A stretch of DNA of 64,000 nt from Halobacterium sp. R2-5 (GCF_011734195.1 NZ_JAANTH010000002.1:806001-870000); one strand, 5' to 3'; numbered from the stretch's first letter, positions 42,331 through 50,695 are shown. Notes: generated by a model not told the origin, from the sequence alone. Program-made: numbers and translations.

Positions 42331-42899
42331 CCGTCGCCTCGTCGCTGCTGTCGGTCGCCGGCTGGGTCGCACTGACGGCGGCGGGAAGCGCAACGCTCGC
42401 AGACGCGGACCGTCGGGCGCAGGCGCGGGAGCGCAGCACGCGGTGGACGCTCGTGCTCGGCGTGCTCGCGGGTCTCATGGTGGCCGCGGCCGCGGGGCTG
42501 TTCTCCGTCTGGGAGCAGGCCGGCGTCTACGTGCTCGCCGTCGCGGGCGTCGTCGCGTACGCGGCCGGCGTGGTTTCGGCGCTCGGCGCGGCGGGGCTGG
42601 CGGACGCCGCGACCGGACCGGACGCGTCATTGGCGGGGCGTCTGCAGGCGTTCTGGTGTGCGTCGTCGGTGTACTTCCGCGGGACCCGCGTGGCGTTCGC
42701 GGAGGCGTTCCTGGCGTTCGCGCTGGCGGCTATCGTCGCGGGCGTCTCCGTCGACCCGCTGTTGGGCGCGGTCGGCGCGCTCGCGGTCGGCGGCGCGGTC
42801 GCGAGCCTCACGGCGCTGGCGGCGGTCGGCGTGTTCGTGCCGGGCGGGTACGGCGACCGGGCGGCCGAGCGCGTCCGCGCGGCGACTCACTCCTCGTAG
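42327..42899 (+). CDS. Membrane protein, third gene of the dacZ operon
   Basis: A 190-residue, Ala/Val-rich protein with about five hydrophobic segments and no recognised motif. Its ATG overlaps the MscS-like stop by 4 bases (ATGA), so it is translated with dacZ and the channel. Its C-terminal stop region overlaps that of the converging acyltransferase by 13 bases. It may be an accessory of the channel or a membrane partner of the nucleotide signal; this rests only on linkage. Confidence 0.75.
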   Translation: MTVASSLLSVAGWVALTAAGSATLADADRRAQARERSTRWTLVLGVLAGLMVAAAAGLFSVWEQAGVYVLAVAGVVAYAAGVVSALGAAGLADAATGPDASLAGRLQAFWCASSVYFRGTRVAFAEAFLAFALAAIVAGVSVDPLLGAVGALAVGGAVASLTALAAVGVFVPGGYGDRAAERVRAATHSS

Positions 42900-43408
42900 T
42901 CGAGCGGTTCGGCGGGGACGCCCGCGACCGTCTCGCCGGGCGGCACGTCTTCGACGACCAGCGAGTTCGCGGCGACCTGCGCGTCCTCGCCGATGGTGAC
43001 CCCGGGGAGGACGACGGCGCCCGCGCCGATCATCGCGCGGTCGCCGACGACGACTTCGCCGGTGCGGTACTCCTCCTGGAGGAACTCGTGGCAGAGCAGG
43101 GTGGCGTCGTAGCCGACGATGGCGTCTTCGCCGACCGTAATCAGCTCGGGCCAGAAGACGTCCGGCGTGGATTCGAGGCCCCACGAGGCGCCCTCGCCGA
43201 CGGTGACACCGAGCAGCCCGAGCAGCCAGTTCTTCGCGCGGAGGCTCGGGCAGACGCGGGCGAGCACGACGACGACGTAGTTGAACGCGACCCGCAGCGG
43301 GCGCTTGGCGTCCGGCCAGTGGCGCAGCGAGTTCCGGGGGCCGGGCGTCGGGTGACGGTCGAGGCGGTCGTGGCGCGACACGCTCGCCCGTTCGCCGGCG
43401 AGCGCCAT
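42887..43408 (-). CDS. Hexapeptide-repeat acyltransferase
   Basis: A 173-residue left-handed beta-helix protein. Hexad repeats run from residue 65 to the end: LGVTVGEGA, LITVGEDAIVG, EVVVGDRAMIGAGAVVLPGVTIGEDAQVAANSLVVEDV, and VAGVPAEPL, as in maltose/galactoside and chloramphenicol-type O-acetyltransferases. The first 45 residues are basic and end in a hydrophobic stretch (NYVVVVLARV). It likely acylates a sugar or polysaccharide. The ATG at 43408 is used; a TTG lies one codon earlier. Confidence 0.87.
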   Translation of the reverse strand: MALAGERASVSRHDRLDRHPTPGPRNSLRHWPDAKRPLRVAFNYVVVVLARVCPSLRAKNWLLGLLGVTVGEGASWGLESTPDVFWPELITVGEDAIVGYDATLLCHEFLQEEYRTGEVVVGDRAMIGAGAVVLPGVTIGEDAQVAANSLVVEDVPPGETVAGVPAEPLDYEE

Positions 43409-43429
43409 CAAGCTACGTGTTCCCGGACG

Positions 43430-43445
43430 TTCGACTACCGTCGAA
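43430..43445. promoter_or_regulatory. Palindrome upstream of small wHTH gene
   Basis: TTCGAC-TACC-GTCGAA is a perfect dyad with a 4-base centre. Another half-site CGTCGAA lies at 43461-43467, just past the TATA-like box, so the box is bracketed. It could be an operator for the small winged-helix protein encoded downstream or for the divergent acyltransferase. Confidence 0.55.
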
Positions 43446-43452
43446 GGTAGGA

Positions 43453-43460
43453 TTTATTAT
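43453..43460 (+). promoter_or_regulatory. TATA box of the small wHTH gene
   Basis: TTTATTAT is the clearest AT-only stretch nearby and lies 28-35 bases before the ATG at 43488, the spacing of a leaderless haloarchaeal promoter. Confidence 0.6.
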
Positions 43461-43487
43461 CGTCGAAGTTCAGTCGGCAAACGACGA

Positions 43488-43700
43488 ATGTCTGCTCGAC
43501 AACTGCCGACCGGGGTGGAGTCGCCGCGCGGGAAGCTGGTCTACCTCTACCTCTCCACGAACGAGAGCGCCTCGCTGGACGAGCTCCACGGCGAACTCGA
43601 CGTGCCGAGAATAACGCTGTACAGCGTGCTCAAGACGCTGCGCGGACGGGGCCTGGTCGAACAGGACGGCGACGAGTACGTCGCCGCGCGCCCGCTCTAG
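43488..43700 (+). CDS. 70-residue winged-helix DNA-binding protein
   Basis: The protein is little more than one winged HTH: SPRGKLVYLYLSTNESASLDELHGELDVPRITLYSVLKTLRGRGLVEQDGDEY. The recognition helix is probably PRITLYSVLKTL. It resembles the DNA-binding part of TrmB/MarR-type regulators with no sensor domain. A palindrome and half-site flank its TATA box, hinting at autoregulation. The stop CTAG overlaps that of the converging gene by 4 bases. Confidence 0.8.
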   Translation: MSARQLPTGVESPRGKLVYLYLSTNESASLDELHGELDVPRITLYSVLKTLRGRGLVEQDGDEYVAARPL

Positions 43701-43864
43701 GGCTCCTCCACCGGGGCGAACGTGCCGGTGACGTCCCAGGAGTGGACGCAGTAGACGTCACCGACCTCCTCGTCGACGCGCCACGCGCCGGCGTCGTCGT
43801 CCCAGCGCTCGGAGCGCCCGCAGTCCGTGCAGGTCCGCTCCTCGGGGGCTCGAATTTCGGCCAT
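43697..43864 (-). CDS. HEWD-family zinc-type small protein
   Basis: A 55-residue protein with CTDC near residue 12 and a VYCVHSWDVTGTF segment near 38, the conserved signature that gives the haloarchaeal HEWD family its name. A single CxxC plus Cys/His may bind zinc. The ATG at 43864 gives MAEIRAPEE. Function unknown. It lies between a small regulator and an oxidoreductase gene. Confidence 0.8.
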   Translation of the reverse strand: MAEIRAPEERTCTDCGRSERWDDDAGAWRVDEEVGDVYCVHSWDVTGTFAPVEEP

Positions 43865-43968
43865 CACGCCGACACAGGTGGCCCGCCGGCTTGAGTGTTC
43901 TGTCCCCGACACCGCTTCGACGGACGTCGGTCCAAACAGTTACGGCGACGGCGCGTCCCGTCTCTGTC

Positions 43969-44934
43969 ATGCAGTTCGGCATCCTCTCGACGGCGAACAT
44001 CGGCGACGAATCCGTCGTTCCTGCAATCGAAGCCACCGACCACGAGGTCCGCGCTGTCGCCTCCCGCGACGCGGACGCCGCGGCCGACTACGCCGAGCGC
44101 CACGGCATCCCCGAATCCTACGACAGCTACGACGCCCTGCTGGACGCGGACGTCGACGCCGTCTACGTCCCGCTTCCGAACGCCCTCCACGCCGAGTGGA
44201 CGAAGCGCGCGGCCGACGCCGGCCTCCACGTCCTCTGCGAGAAGCCCCTCGCCGCGGACGCCGAGGAAGCGGTCGACGTGGTCGAGCACTGCGCTGACGC
44301 CGGCGTCACCCTCATGGAGGCGTTCATGTACCGCTACCACCCGCGGACGGTGCGCGCGCTCGACGTCGCTCGCGACGAGCTCGGCGACCTCCGGCACGTC
44401 CACGCCGCGTTCTCATTCCCGCTCCCGCAGGGCCCGGACGTCCGCGTCGACCCCGACCTCGCTGGCGGCGCGCTGATGGACGTCGGCTGTTACGCCGTCT
44501 CCGCCGCCCGCCAGTTCCTCGGCGAACCCGCGCTCGCGGCCGCGACTACCCACGACGGCCGGGACTGCGGCGTCGACACTCAGGTCTCGGGCACCTTCGA
44601 GTTCGAGGACGGCGCCACCGCCACGATCGAAGCGGGCTTCGAGACGCGCGTCCACCAGACGTACCGCGTCGAGGGCACGAACGGCTGGCTGGAGGCCGAG
44701 AACGCCTACAACCCCGGCGTCGAGGAGACGGTGCTGCGCTGGGGGACCGACGAGAAGACCGTCGAGGAGCGCTTCGACGCCGTCGACGCCTACCGCCTCG
44801 AAGTCGAGGAGTTCGCTGCCGCGGTCGACGCCGGTCGCGACCCGCTCACGGACGGCGAGGAAGCCGTCGCGAACATGCGCGCCATCGACGCGCTCTACGA
44901 GTCCGACGCGACCGGCGAGACGGTGCCGCTGTAG
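43969..44934 (+). CDS. Gfo/Idh/MocA-family oxidoreductase
   Basis: A 321-residue enzyme. The NAD(P)-binding N-terminus reads FGILSTANIGDESVVPAI (residues 3-20), the EKPLAAD motif at about 94-100 holds the catalytic Lys, and GGALMDVGCYAV (around 165) is the helix bearing the His/Tyr-like acid in relatives. The C-terminal beta sheet binds the substrate. It oxidises or reduces a sugar, inositol or sugar-derived alcohol. It is not close to the Haloferax xylose dehydrogenase as I recall that sequence. Convergent with the TPP enzyme gene. Confidence 0.9.
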   Translation: MQFGILSTANIGDESVVPAIEATDHEVRAVASRDADAAADYAERHGIPESYDSYDALLDADVDAVYVPLPNALHAEWTKRAADAGLHVLCEKPLAADAEEAVDVVEHCADAGVTLMEAFMYRYHPRTVRALDVARDELGDLRHVHAAFSFPLPQGPDVRVDPDLAGGALMDVGCYAVSAARQFLGEPALAAATTHDGRDCGVDTQVSGTFEFEDGATATIEAGFETRVHQTYRVEGTNGWLEAENAYNPGVEETVLRWGTDEKTVEERFDAVDAYRLEVEEFAAAVDAGRDPLTDGEEAVANMRAIDALYESDATGETVPL

Positions 44935-44955
44935 GGCGTCGCGAGACGGGGATCG

Positions 44956-46626
44956 TCAGTCGTCGGTAACGGGAACGTCTACGACGACCGGTCCCTCGCG
45001 TTCGAGGGCGGTTTCGAGCGTTTCGTCCACCGCCTCGGCCGAATCAGGGCGCATTCCCGTCGCGCCGTGGGCCTCGGCGCTCGCCACCAGGTCGACGGGC
45101 GGGTCGAAGTCGAAGCCGACGTACTCGTAGTCGTCGGCGTCGCCGCCCATCAACGCCGCGGTGTTCTCCTTGAGGATACGATAGTTGCCGTTGTCGGGCA
45201 CGACGACCGTCAGGTCGAGATCGTACCGCGCCGCCGTGTAGAGCGTCTGGGGGTAGTACAGGTACGACCCGTCGCCGATATAGCCGAGGACAGAACGTCC
45301 CTCGCCGGTCTGACGTTCGGCCACAGCTGCGCCGACACTGGCCGGGAGGCCGTAGCCGAGGCTGCCGCCTTTGGACCCGAGGAGTTGCGTCGCGTCGAAC
45401 TCGAACTCGTCGAAGAGCGACGGCGCCGCCGTGACTGACTCGCTGACGACGAGGGCGTCTGGTGCGACTCGGCGGAGCGACCGCGCGAGCCCCGTCTTCG
45501 TGAGGGAGCCGTCTTCCGTCTCCACCGGTTCGCGGCCGTGCGCGTCCTCCCACTCGCGTACCTCGCCGAGTCGGCGCTCGCGTTCGTCCTCGTCGACGCG
45601 CTCGGCGACCCGGTCTGCGAGCTCGGCGAGGACTTGCCCCGGGTCGCCGAGGACGGCCACGTCGGCCGGGGCGTGCTTGCCGAGCTCCCACGCGTCGTTG
45701 GTCACGTGAACGCAGGTCGCGTGCTCGGGGACTAACGTCGTCGACGGGCGGGTGACCGTCGTGTTCGTCGAACAGCCGACGAAGACGAGCGTATCCGTGT
45801 CCATCGCACTCGCGGCGCCGGCCGCTTTCGTCGAGAGGACGCCCTGCCACTGGTCGTGCTCCGTCGGAATGTTCACCTCGTACGAGAGGATCTCACCGTG
45901 GACCCTCGCGCCGGCGGCCTCCGCGAAACGAACCGCTTCGTCGACGGCCTCCGCCCCGCTCCGAGCGACCTCGTCGCCGAGAACGACGACCGGCTCGTCG
46001 GCGTTGGCCACGGCTGCCGCGGCGTCGTCGATGGCCCGTGCATCGCCGCGGCCCGCAGTCGGGATCTGACCGAGCCGAGCCGGTGACTGGTCCGTTTCGG
46101 CCTGCTGGACGTCGACGGGGATGGAGAGGAAGACGGGACCCGTCGGCGGTGTTAGCGCAGTGCGAACGGCGCGGCGGAGCATGTCGGGGAGCGCGTCGAC
46201 GTCTTTGACCTCCGCGCTCCACTTGGTGAACTGGTCGGCCATCGTGACGAGGTCGCCGCCGAGAATCGGCTCCTCGTGTTGGAAGTCGAGACTGTGTGTG
46301 CCGGCGGTGAGGAGCAGCGGTGCGCCGGAGACGTCTGCGTTGTAGAGGTTACCGAGACCGTGGGCGAGACCACCGGCGACGTGGACGTTCGCGACGCCCA
46401 GTGGAAGCACGTCTGGGTCCTCGTGGCTGTGATACCGCCGTCGCATGGCGTACCCTGCCGCGGCCCCGACGGCGACGTCCTCGTGCAGACCGAGCACGTA
46501 CTCCAGGTCGCTCTCGACGAGAGACTGCATGAGCGGCAGTTCCGTCGTCCCTGGGTTCCCAAACAGGTGCGTGACGCCGTACGATTCGAGACTGTCGACG
46601 AACAGGTCCGCCCCCGAGCGAGTCAT
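44956..46626 (-). CDS. Thiamine-pyrophosphate enzyme, benzoylformate-decarboxylase/acetolactate-synthase-like
   Basis: A 556-residue three-domain TPP enzyme. The activating Glu is E49 (LHEDVAVGAAAGYA), with FGNPGTTELP at about 22-31, which is the pattern of benzoylformate decarboxylase and related 2-keto acid decarboxylases. TPP and Mg are bound by IGDGSYLYYPQTL and DNGNY near 435-475. It could decarboxylate an aromatic or branched keto acid, or act as a carboligase. Codons are slightly less GC-rich than neighbours, and its upstream region is AT-rich, hinting at later acquisition. Confidence 0.87.
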   Translation of the reverse strand: MTRSGADLFVDSLESYGVTHLFGNPGTTELPLMQSLVESDLEYVLGLHEDVAVGAAAGYAMRRRYHSHEDPDVLPLGVANVHVAGGLAHGLGNLYNADVSGAPLLLTAGTHSLDFQHEEPILGGDLVTMADQFTKWSAEVKDVDALPDMLRRAVRTALTPPTGPVFLSIPVDVQQAETDQSPARLGQIPTAGRGDARAIDDAAAAVANADEPVVVLGDEVARSGAEAVDEAVRFAEAAGARVHGEILSYEVNIPTEHDQWQGVLSTKAAGAASAMDTDTLVFVGCSTNTTVTRPSTTLVPEHATCVHVTNDAWELGKHAPADVAVLGDPGQVLAELADRVAERVDEDERERRLGEVREWEDAHGREPVETEDGSLTKTGLARSLRRVAPDALVVSESVTAAPSLFDEFEFDATQLLGSKGGSLGYGLPASVGAAVAERQTGEGRSVLGYIGDGSYLYYPQTLYTAARYDLDLTVVVPDNGNYRILKENTAALMGGDADDYEYVGFDFDPPVDLVASAEAHGATGMRPDSAEAVDETLETALEREGPVVVDVPVTDD

Positions 46627-46630
46627 AACG

Positions 46631-46659
46631 CACCTCCTTGTTCGGGGCATTTAAAATTT
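46631..46659 (-). promoter_or_regulatory. Promoter/ribosome-binding region of the TPP enzyme gene
   Basis: On the minus strand, AAATTTTAA (46651-46659) lies 25-33 bases before the ATG at 46626, fitting a TATA box for a leaderless start. Between them sits AAGGAGGTG (46631-46639), a strong Shine-Dalgarno match 4-5 bases before the ATG. Both cannot be used in the simplest model, so transcription may start further upstream or the match may be idle. Confidence 0.55.
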
Positions 46660-46747
46660 CATGTGAATTCAAGAAGACTACGTTCTATGGGATTTGCTCC
46701 AATACTAATCCACCAATTCGGATTCGAACCGATTCTGTGGGTGTTAG

Positions 46748-46794
46748 ACGGGCGGTCTGCCCGTGACGCCCGGAGAACACTCTATGGTCTCCGG
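46748..46794. terminator. Two hairpins downstream of the XPD-like helicase gene
   Basis: ACGGGC/GCCCGT (46748-46764) and CCGGAGA/TCTCCGG (46770-46794) form adjacent stems just beyond the helicase stop at 46815 (minus strand). They are plausible transcript-end structures; no strong T-run follows. The rest of the AT-rich 188-base gap shows no gene. Confidence 0.4.
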
Positions 46795-46814
46795 TGACTG
46801 AATCGCACCGAATG

Positions 46815-49217
46815 TCACTCCTCGGCGTGCCCGCTCCAGAACTCGTCTAGCTGGTCGCCGAGGAACTCCGGGGTCATGCGCGTGAACTCCGCCTGCTCGC
46901 CGGGGCCGAGGTACTCGAAGACGGAGTGGCGCGCGCCTTCGACGTATCGCCGGCCGACGAGCGCGCGCACGCCGACTTCCTCGGGGCCGCGAATCACGCG
47001 CCCGATGGCCTGCCGCGCGCGCCGCACCGCGGGCACCGTGAGCGCGTACTCGAAGGCGTGGTCCTCGCCGAACGCGTCCGCGTACGCCCGCCGGACTGCC
47101 CGCACGCGCGGCGACCCGACGTTCACGAGCGGGACGCCGACCACCGCGCACGCCGCGAGTTTCTCGCCGTCGTAGTCGACGCCCTCCGTGAGCGTGCCCC
47201 GCGTGCTCGTCACCAGGACTTTGCCGTCGCCGCGGAAGAACCGCCGCTTCAGGTCGTCGGTGGCCTCGTTCGAGGAAGACTCGTCGACGAGCACGTCCTT
47301 CTCGACGGCGTCCTCGAGGTAGTCGCCCGCCCACGCGGCCTCCCGGTAGTTCGGCATGCAGACGAGGACGTTCCCCGGCGACCGCGCGATCGTGCGGAGG
47401 ACGTAGCGGTACTGCTCGCGGGTCCGGTTGTCGTTCTCGCCGGTCGGGTCGCCGCGGTTGTGCGCCGTGAACGGCGTCGCGTCCACGGTGAAGCTCGCGC
47501 GGTTCTCCGCGGGGAACCGGAGGTCGTAGCGGCGCTCGACGACGGGCCGCGCTTCGGCGTCGCCGGCGCCCGCTTCGAGCCTGTCGAGGCCCGTCACCTC
47601 GCGGAAGACGTCCAGCGGTTCGAGGGTCGCGCTCATCAGCACGCCGCCGCCCAGTCCGGCGAACGTCTCACGGAGCGCCCGCGCCGGCATGCAGTTGTAC
47701 GTCGTAAGCGCGGGCGTGTACGCCGCCGCCCACGCCGCGCCCGCCCGCCCGGAGTCCTTGGGCGCGTGCTCCAGTTCGATCTCCCGGAAGTACGTCGCGT
47801 GGTCGCGCTCCCACCACTGCTGGAGGGTGACGCCGACCGCGCCGCAGACCGCCGAGCGGTCGCCGTCCGCTTCGAGGACGGCCTCGGCGGCGGTGCCGAT
47901 ATCCGCGAGCGACCGCCACAGGCCGCCCGTGTAGCCGTGCTGTTCGGCCCACCGCGTGAGGTCGTCGGGCTCGTCGGTTTCCGGGTCACGGAGCGGAATC
48001 TCGTGGTCGTACTCCGGGAGCCCGCGCGGGTTCCGGGGGTCGTGGCCCTCCGTCGCGAGGTACTCCGCGACCCGGTCGTCGAGCCAGTCGAGGACGTCAC
48101 CGAGGAAGTCGACGGCCTCCTCGACGGCGTCCAGGGAGACCTCGTAGCTCTGCAGTTCGTCCCTGACCTGCTGGCGGTTCGCCTCGCTCTGTTTCGCGGT
48201 CGTGAGCAGCTGTCGGAGGTCGTTGCGGGCGCGAGCGAGCGTGTGTCGGCCCACGCGGTCCGAGAGCAGGTCGCGGACGCGCTCCTCCAGGCGGTGGGCC
48301 TCGTCGACGACGACGAACGTGCGCTCGTCGAGCAGGTGTTCGGTGAGCCCGCGCGTCTTCGGGTCGAAGAGGTGGTTGTAGTTCCCGACGACGACGTCCG
48401 CGTGGTCGAGCAGCACCTGCTGGACGCGGTGCGGGCAGGTGCCGTACTCGACAGCCGCGGGCAGGAAGTCCTCGCTCGTGACGACGCCGTAGTCGCCGAC
48501 GTCGAAGTCGACCGGCGAGCCCTTGTTCCGGCCGTACCAGTCGGCCTCGAACGGGCAGAACAGCGGCGGGTCGCCGTCCGCGAAGTCCTCCGGCGCGCTC
48601 GGCTGCACGGGCACGTACGGCGAGTCCGCGCCGTCCGTCCGAAGCGGGTTCTCGGAGAGCGTGTGGCTGGCGTCCGCGCGAGCGGAGCGCGCGAGGTCGC
48701 GGGCCTTCGCGGGGTCCCACCACGGGTCGTCGAGCGCGTCCGCGGCGCGCAGGTCCACGAGCTCCCCGGCGTCCTGCCCGTCGAAACTGCCGCCCTCGCC
48801 GTCGGCCTCGACGAGGCCAGCGGTGGACTCGCGGAGGTCCTCGCAGCGGTCGTGGACGCTCGCGTCTCGCGGGAACACGTCCTCGCGGCCGTACGGGCAG
48901 AGGTCGCGCTTCCCGACGAGTGCGACGCCGTTCAGGGGGTCGTCGAGCCCCGCGTTCATCTGCCGGAGGTCCGCGACGAACTGCTGGAGCTGCTGTTTCA
49001 CGGGGGTGACGACGAACACGCGGTCGTAGTCGTCCGTGCGGCGGACGAGCTGGGCGGCCGCGGTGAGCGCGGCCATCGTCTTTCCCGTCCCGCAGGGCCC
49101 CTCCATCGCGAGGTAGCCGCCGCGCTCGCCGGCGTCGATTGCCGCCTCGACGGCGTCGGCCTGCTGGTCGTAGGGCCGATCGAACCCGAAGAAGTCGCGC
49201 CAGTCGTCGTCGCCCAT
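46815..49217 (-). CDS. XPD/Rad3-like iron-sulfur DNA helicase
   Basis: An 800-residue superfamily 2 helicase. Walker A is GPCGTGKT at 40-47 and the DEAH box is at 305-308 (VVVDEAHRLEE). Four cysteines at 107, 125, 221 and 261 lie between them in the place of the XPD iron-sulfur domain, though the spacing between the second and third is larger than in XPD. Motifs SATLEPLDVF, TSTRGTLTEGVD and RRARQAIGRVIRG follow. Its polarity is likely 5'-3', with a role in repair of bulky damage or D-loop processing. It is divergent from nothing nearby; the next gene upstream is co-directional. Confidence 0.9.
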   Translation of the reverse strand: MGDDDWRDFFGFDRPYDQQADAVEAAIDAGERGGYLAMEGPCGTGKTMAALTAAAQLVRRTDDYDRVFVVTPVKQQLQQFVADLRQMNAGLDDPLNGVALVGKRDLCPYGREDVFPRDASVHDRCEDLRESTAGLVEADGEGGSFDGQDAGELVDLRAADALDDPWWDPAKARDLARSARADASHTLSENPLRTDGADSPYVPVQPSAPEDFADGDPPLFCPFEADWYGRNKGSPVDFDVGDYGVVTSEDFLPAAVEYGTCPHRVQQVLLDHADVVVGNYNHLFDPKTRGLTEHLLDERTFVVVDEAHRLEERVRDLLSDRVGRHTLARARNDLRQLLTTAKQSEANRQQVRDELQSYEVSLDAVEEAVDFLGDVLDWLDDRVAEYLATEGHDPRNPRGLPEYDHEIPLRDPETDEPDDLTRWAEQHGYTGGLWRSLADIGTAAEAVLEADGDRSAVCGAVGVTLQQWWERDHATYFREIELEHAPKDSGRAGAAWAAAYTPALTTYNCMPARALRETFAGLGGGVLMSATLEPLDVFREVTGLDRLEAGAGDAEARPVVERRYDLRFPAENRASFTVDATPFTAHNRGDPTGENDNRTREQYRYVLRTIARSPGNVLVCMPNYREAAWAGDYLEDAVEKDVLVDESSSNEATDDLKRRFFRGDGKVLVTSTRGTLTEGVDYDGEKLAACAVVGVPLVNVGSPRVRAVRRAYADAFGEDHAFEYALTVPAVRRARQAIGRVIRGPEEVGVRALVGRRYVEGARHSVFEYLGPGEQAEFTRMTPEFLGDQLDEFWSGHAEE

Positions 49218-49286
49218 TCGGTAGACGGTGGGGCGTCACGCGGTATGAACGTACGGATTGCCAGTCGGTGCGCGAGCGCGACGCGG

Positions 49287-50282
49287 CTAGAACTGCGGGA
49301 GCGACAGCGGCACCGACCCCTTCGCGTAGCCGTCGACGGAGCCGTCGGGCCGCACGCGGAAGACGACCGCGGGCCGGTGGCCGACGTCGGGCCGCTCGCC
49401 CCGGATGCGGCGCCACTCGTCGTCGGGGAACGACGAGCAGTCCACGAACAGGACCGCGCCGCCGCCGTGGGCCTCCAGCTGGCCGCTGGTCTTCGTCTCC
49501 GCGGTCTCCTTGATTGCCCTGACGGGGGTGTTGGCGGCGCGGTCGTTCGTGGGAACGGGGCGCGTGACCTCGACGAGCGTGCCGTGCTCGCCGTCGCGGT
49601 CCGCGCGGAAGTCCAGGGAGTGCCCCGTGGTCACCTCGATTTCCGGGGTGATATCGTAGCCGGCCTCGTGGAGCAGCCACGCCGCGTGGAACTCGCTCAT
49701 CGCGGCGCTCGCGCGCGCCAGGTCGAGGTACTCGGAGGTCCCGAGCTTTCCGGCCATCACGTGCCGCTCGTCGTCGAGGACGCCCGTGTCGAGGAACGAC
49801 TCGTAGAACGCGAGCGCGTCCTCGCTGTCGGCGTCCGGGAAGCCCGCGGCGTGCTCGCTGAAGAACGCGCGGGTCGTCTCGCGGCCGTCCTTCGACGCGA
49901 ACACGGGCAGGAAGAACCACGACAGCGTCGGGTAGTCCGCGAGCCACGGGTCCTCGTCGTGGAGCTCCGCGAGGAACTCGCGCTGGGCCCACTCGGAGAC
50001 GGCTTCGGGGGCCTCGGAGAACGACTGCTTGTCGGTGCGCCAGAGCGCTTCCGGCGTCTCCGTGTTGCCGAGCCACCAGCCGCCGTCGCCGTTCCAGCAG
50101 AACAGCGCGGTGTCCCCGTTGTCCATGTCGAAGCGCTGCGCCTCGAAGCCGTCGGGGGGTTTGAACCACGGCGTCGAGGAGCGCGCGCCGAGGTTGTCGT
50201 CGAGGTCGCGGTACAGCAGATCGCGGACGCGGTCGGCACTCCAGGATTCGGTCGACCGCCGGAACCGCAACGGTTTCGCCAC
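49287..50282 (-). CDS. Conserved haloarchaeal protein (DUF5784-like)
   Basis: A 331-residue protein with no membrane segment. The N-terminal half is mixed alpha/beta with an aromatic FDMDNGDTALFCWNGDGGWWLGN stretch around residues 50-73; the middle is helical. Near residue 222 the text reads HSLDFRAD followed 9 residues later by TLVEVTRP, which recalls the Asp ... Glu-x-Lys/Thr core of PD-(D/E)XK nucleases, but the Lys is replaced by Thr. I would not call it a nuclease on that alone. I recognise the family only as a haloarchaeal conserved protein. Confidence 0.65.
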   Translation of the reverse strand: MAKPLRFRRSTESWSADRVRDLLYRDLDDNLGARSSTPWFKPPDGFEAQRFDMDNGDTALFCWNGDGGWWLGNTETPEALWRTDKQSFSEAPEAVSEWAQREFLAELHDEDPWLADYPTLSWFFLPVFASKDGRETTRAFFSEHAAGFPDADSEDALAFYESFLDTGVLDDERHVMAGKLGTSEYLDLARASAAMSEFHAAWLLHEAGYDITPEIEVTTGHSLDFRADRDGEHGTLVEVTRPVPTNDRAANTPVRAIKETAETKTSGQLEAHGGGAVLFVDCSSFPDDEWRRIRGERPDVGHRPAVVFRVRPDGSVDGYAKGSVPLSLPQF

Positions 50283-50326
50283 ACTCGGAGTAGGGCCGCC
50301 GAACTGATGAGTCTATCGTCGCCGCG

Positions 50327-50563
50327 TCAGCGGGTTAGCTCCAGTTCTTCGGGGCGGTAGGTGACGGCGTCCCGGCCGTAGTCGTCGAACCGGACGACGA
50401 CGCGTTCGCCGTCGCTGCCCGGTCGCACGTCGGTCACGACGCCGTCATCGCCGTAGTGGGCGTGGTGTTCGTAGCCGTGGACCGCGAGCTTCGCCTTGTC
50501 CGCCGACTGCCTGACGACCCGGACGGGCTGCCCGAGCCTGAGCTTCGACCGCGATTGTGACAT
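50327..50563 (-). CDS. Small beta-rich (KOW/SH3-like) protein
   Basis: A 78-residue protein with several short strands: LGQPVRVVRQ, AKLAVHGYEH, GDDGVVTDVRPGSDGERVVVRFDDYG and YRPEELELTR. The Val-Thr-Asp-Val turn with a downstream R/F-D-D resembles small SH3 or KOW modules that bind RNA or protein. No Cys. A CGTTATCATACATCAC AT-rich run directly upstream of its ATG is a good promoter candidate, giving a leaderless start. Function unknown. Confidence 0.7.
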   Translation of the reverse strand: MSQSRSKLRLGQPVRVVRQSADKAKLAVHGYEHHAHYGDDGVVTDVRPGSDGERVVVRFDDYGRDAVTYRPEELELTR

Positions 50564-50695
50564 ACGTTATCATACATCACTATTCGGCAAGTAGCTTTCG
50601 GTGGTCTGACGGGAACGAGTTCCCCGTTCGGCGACCGGAATGCGAAGATGTTCGGGGTAGGACACTCCCGGTGTGGCCGCCAAGCCACGCCTGCA

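Noticed and set aside
46717-46734. Reverse-strand T-loop-like sequence (GGTTCGAATCC)
   Set aside because: No acceptor, D or anticodon arms can be built around it; too short to be called a tRNA or a sure att site.
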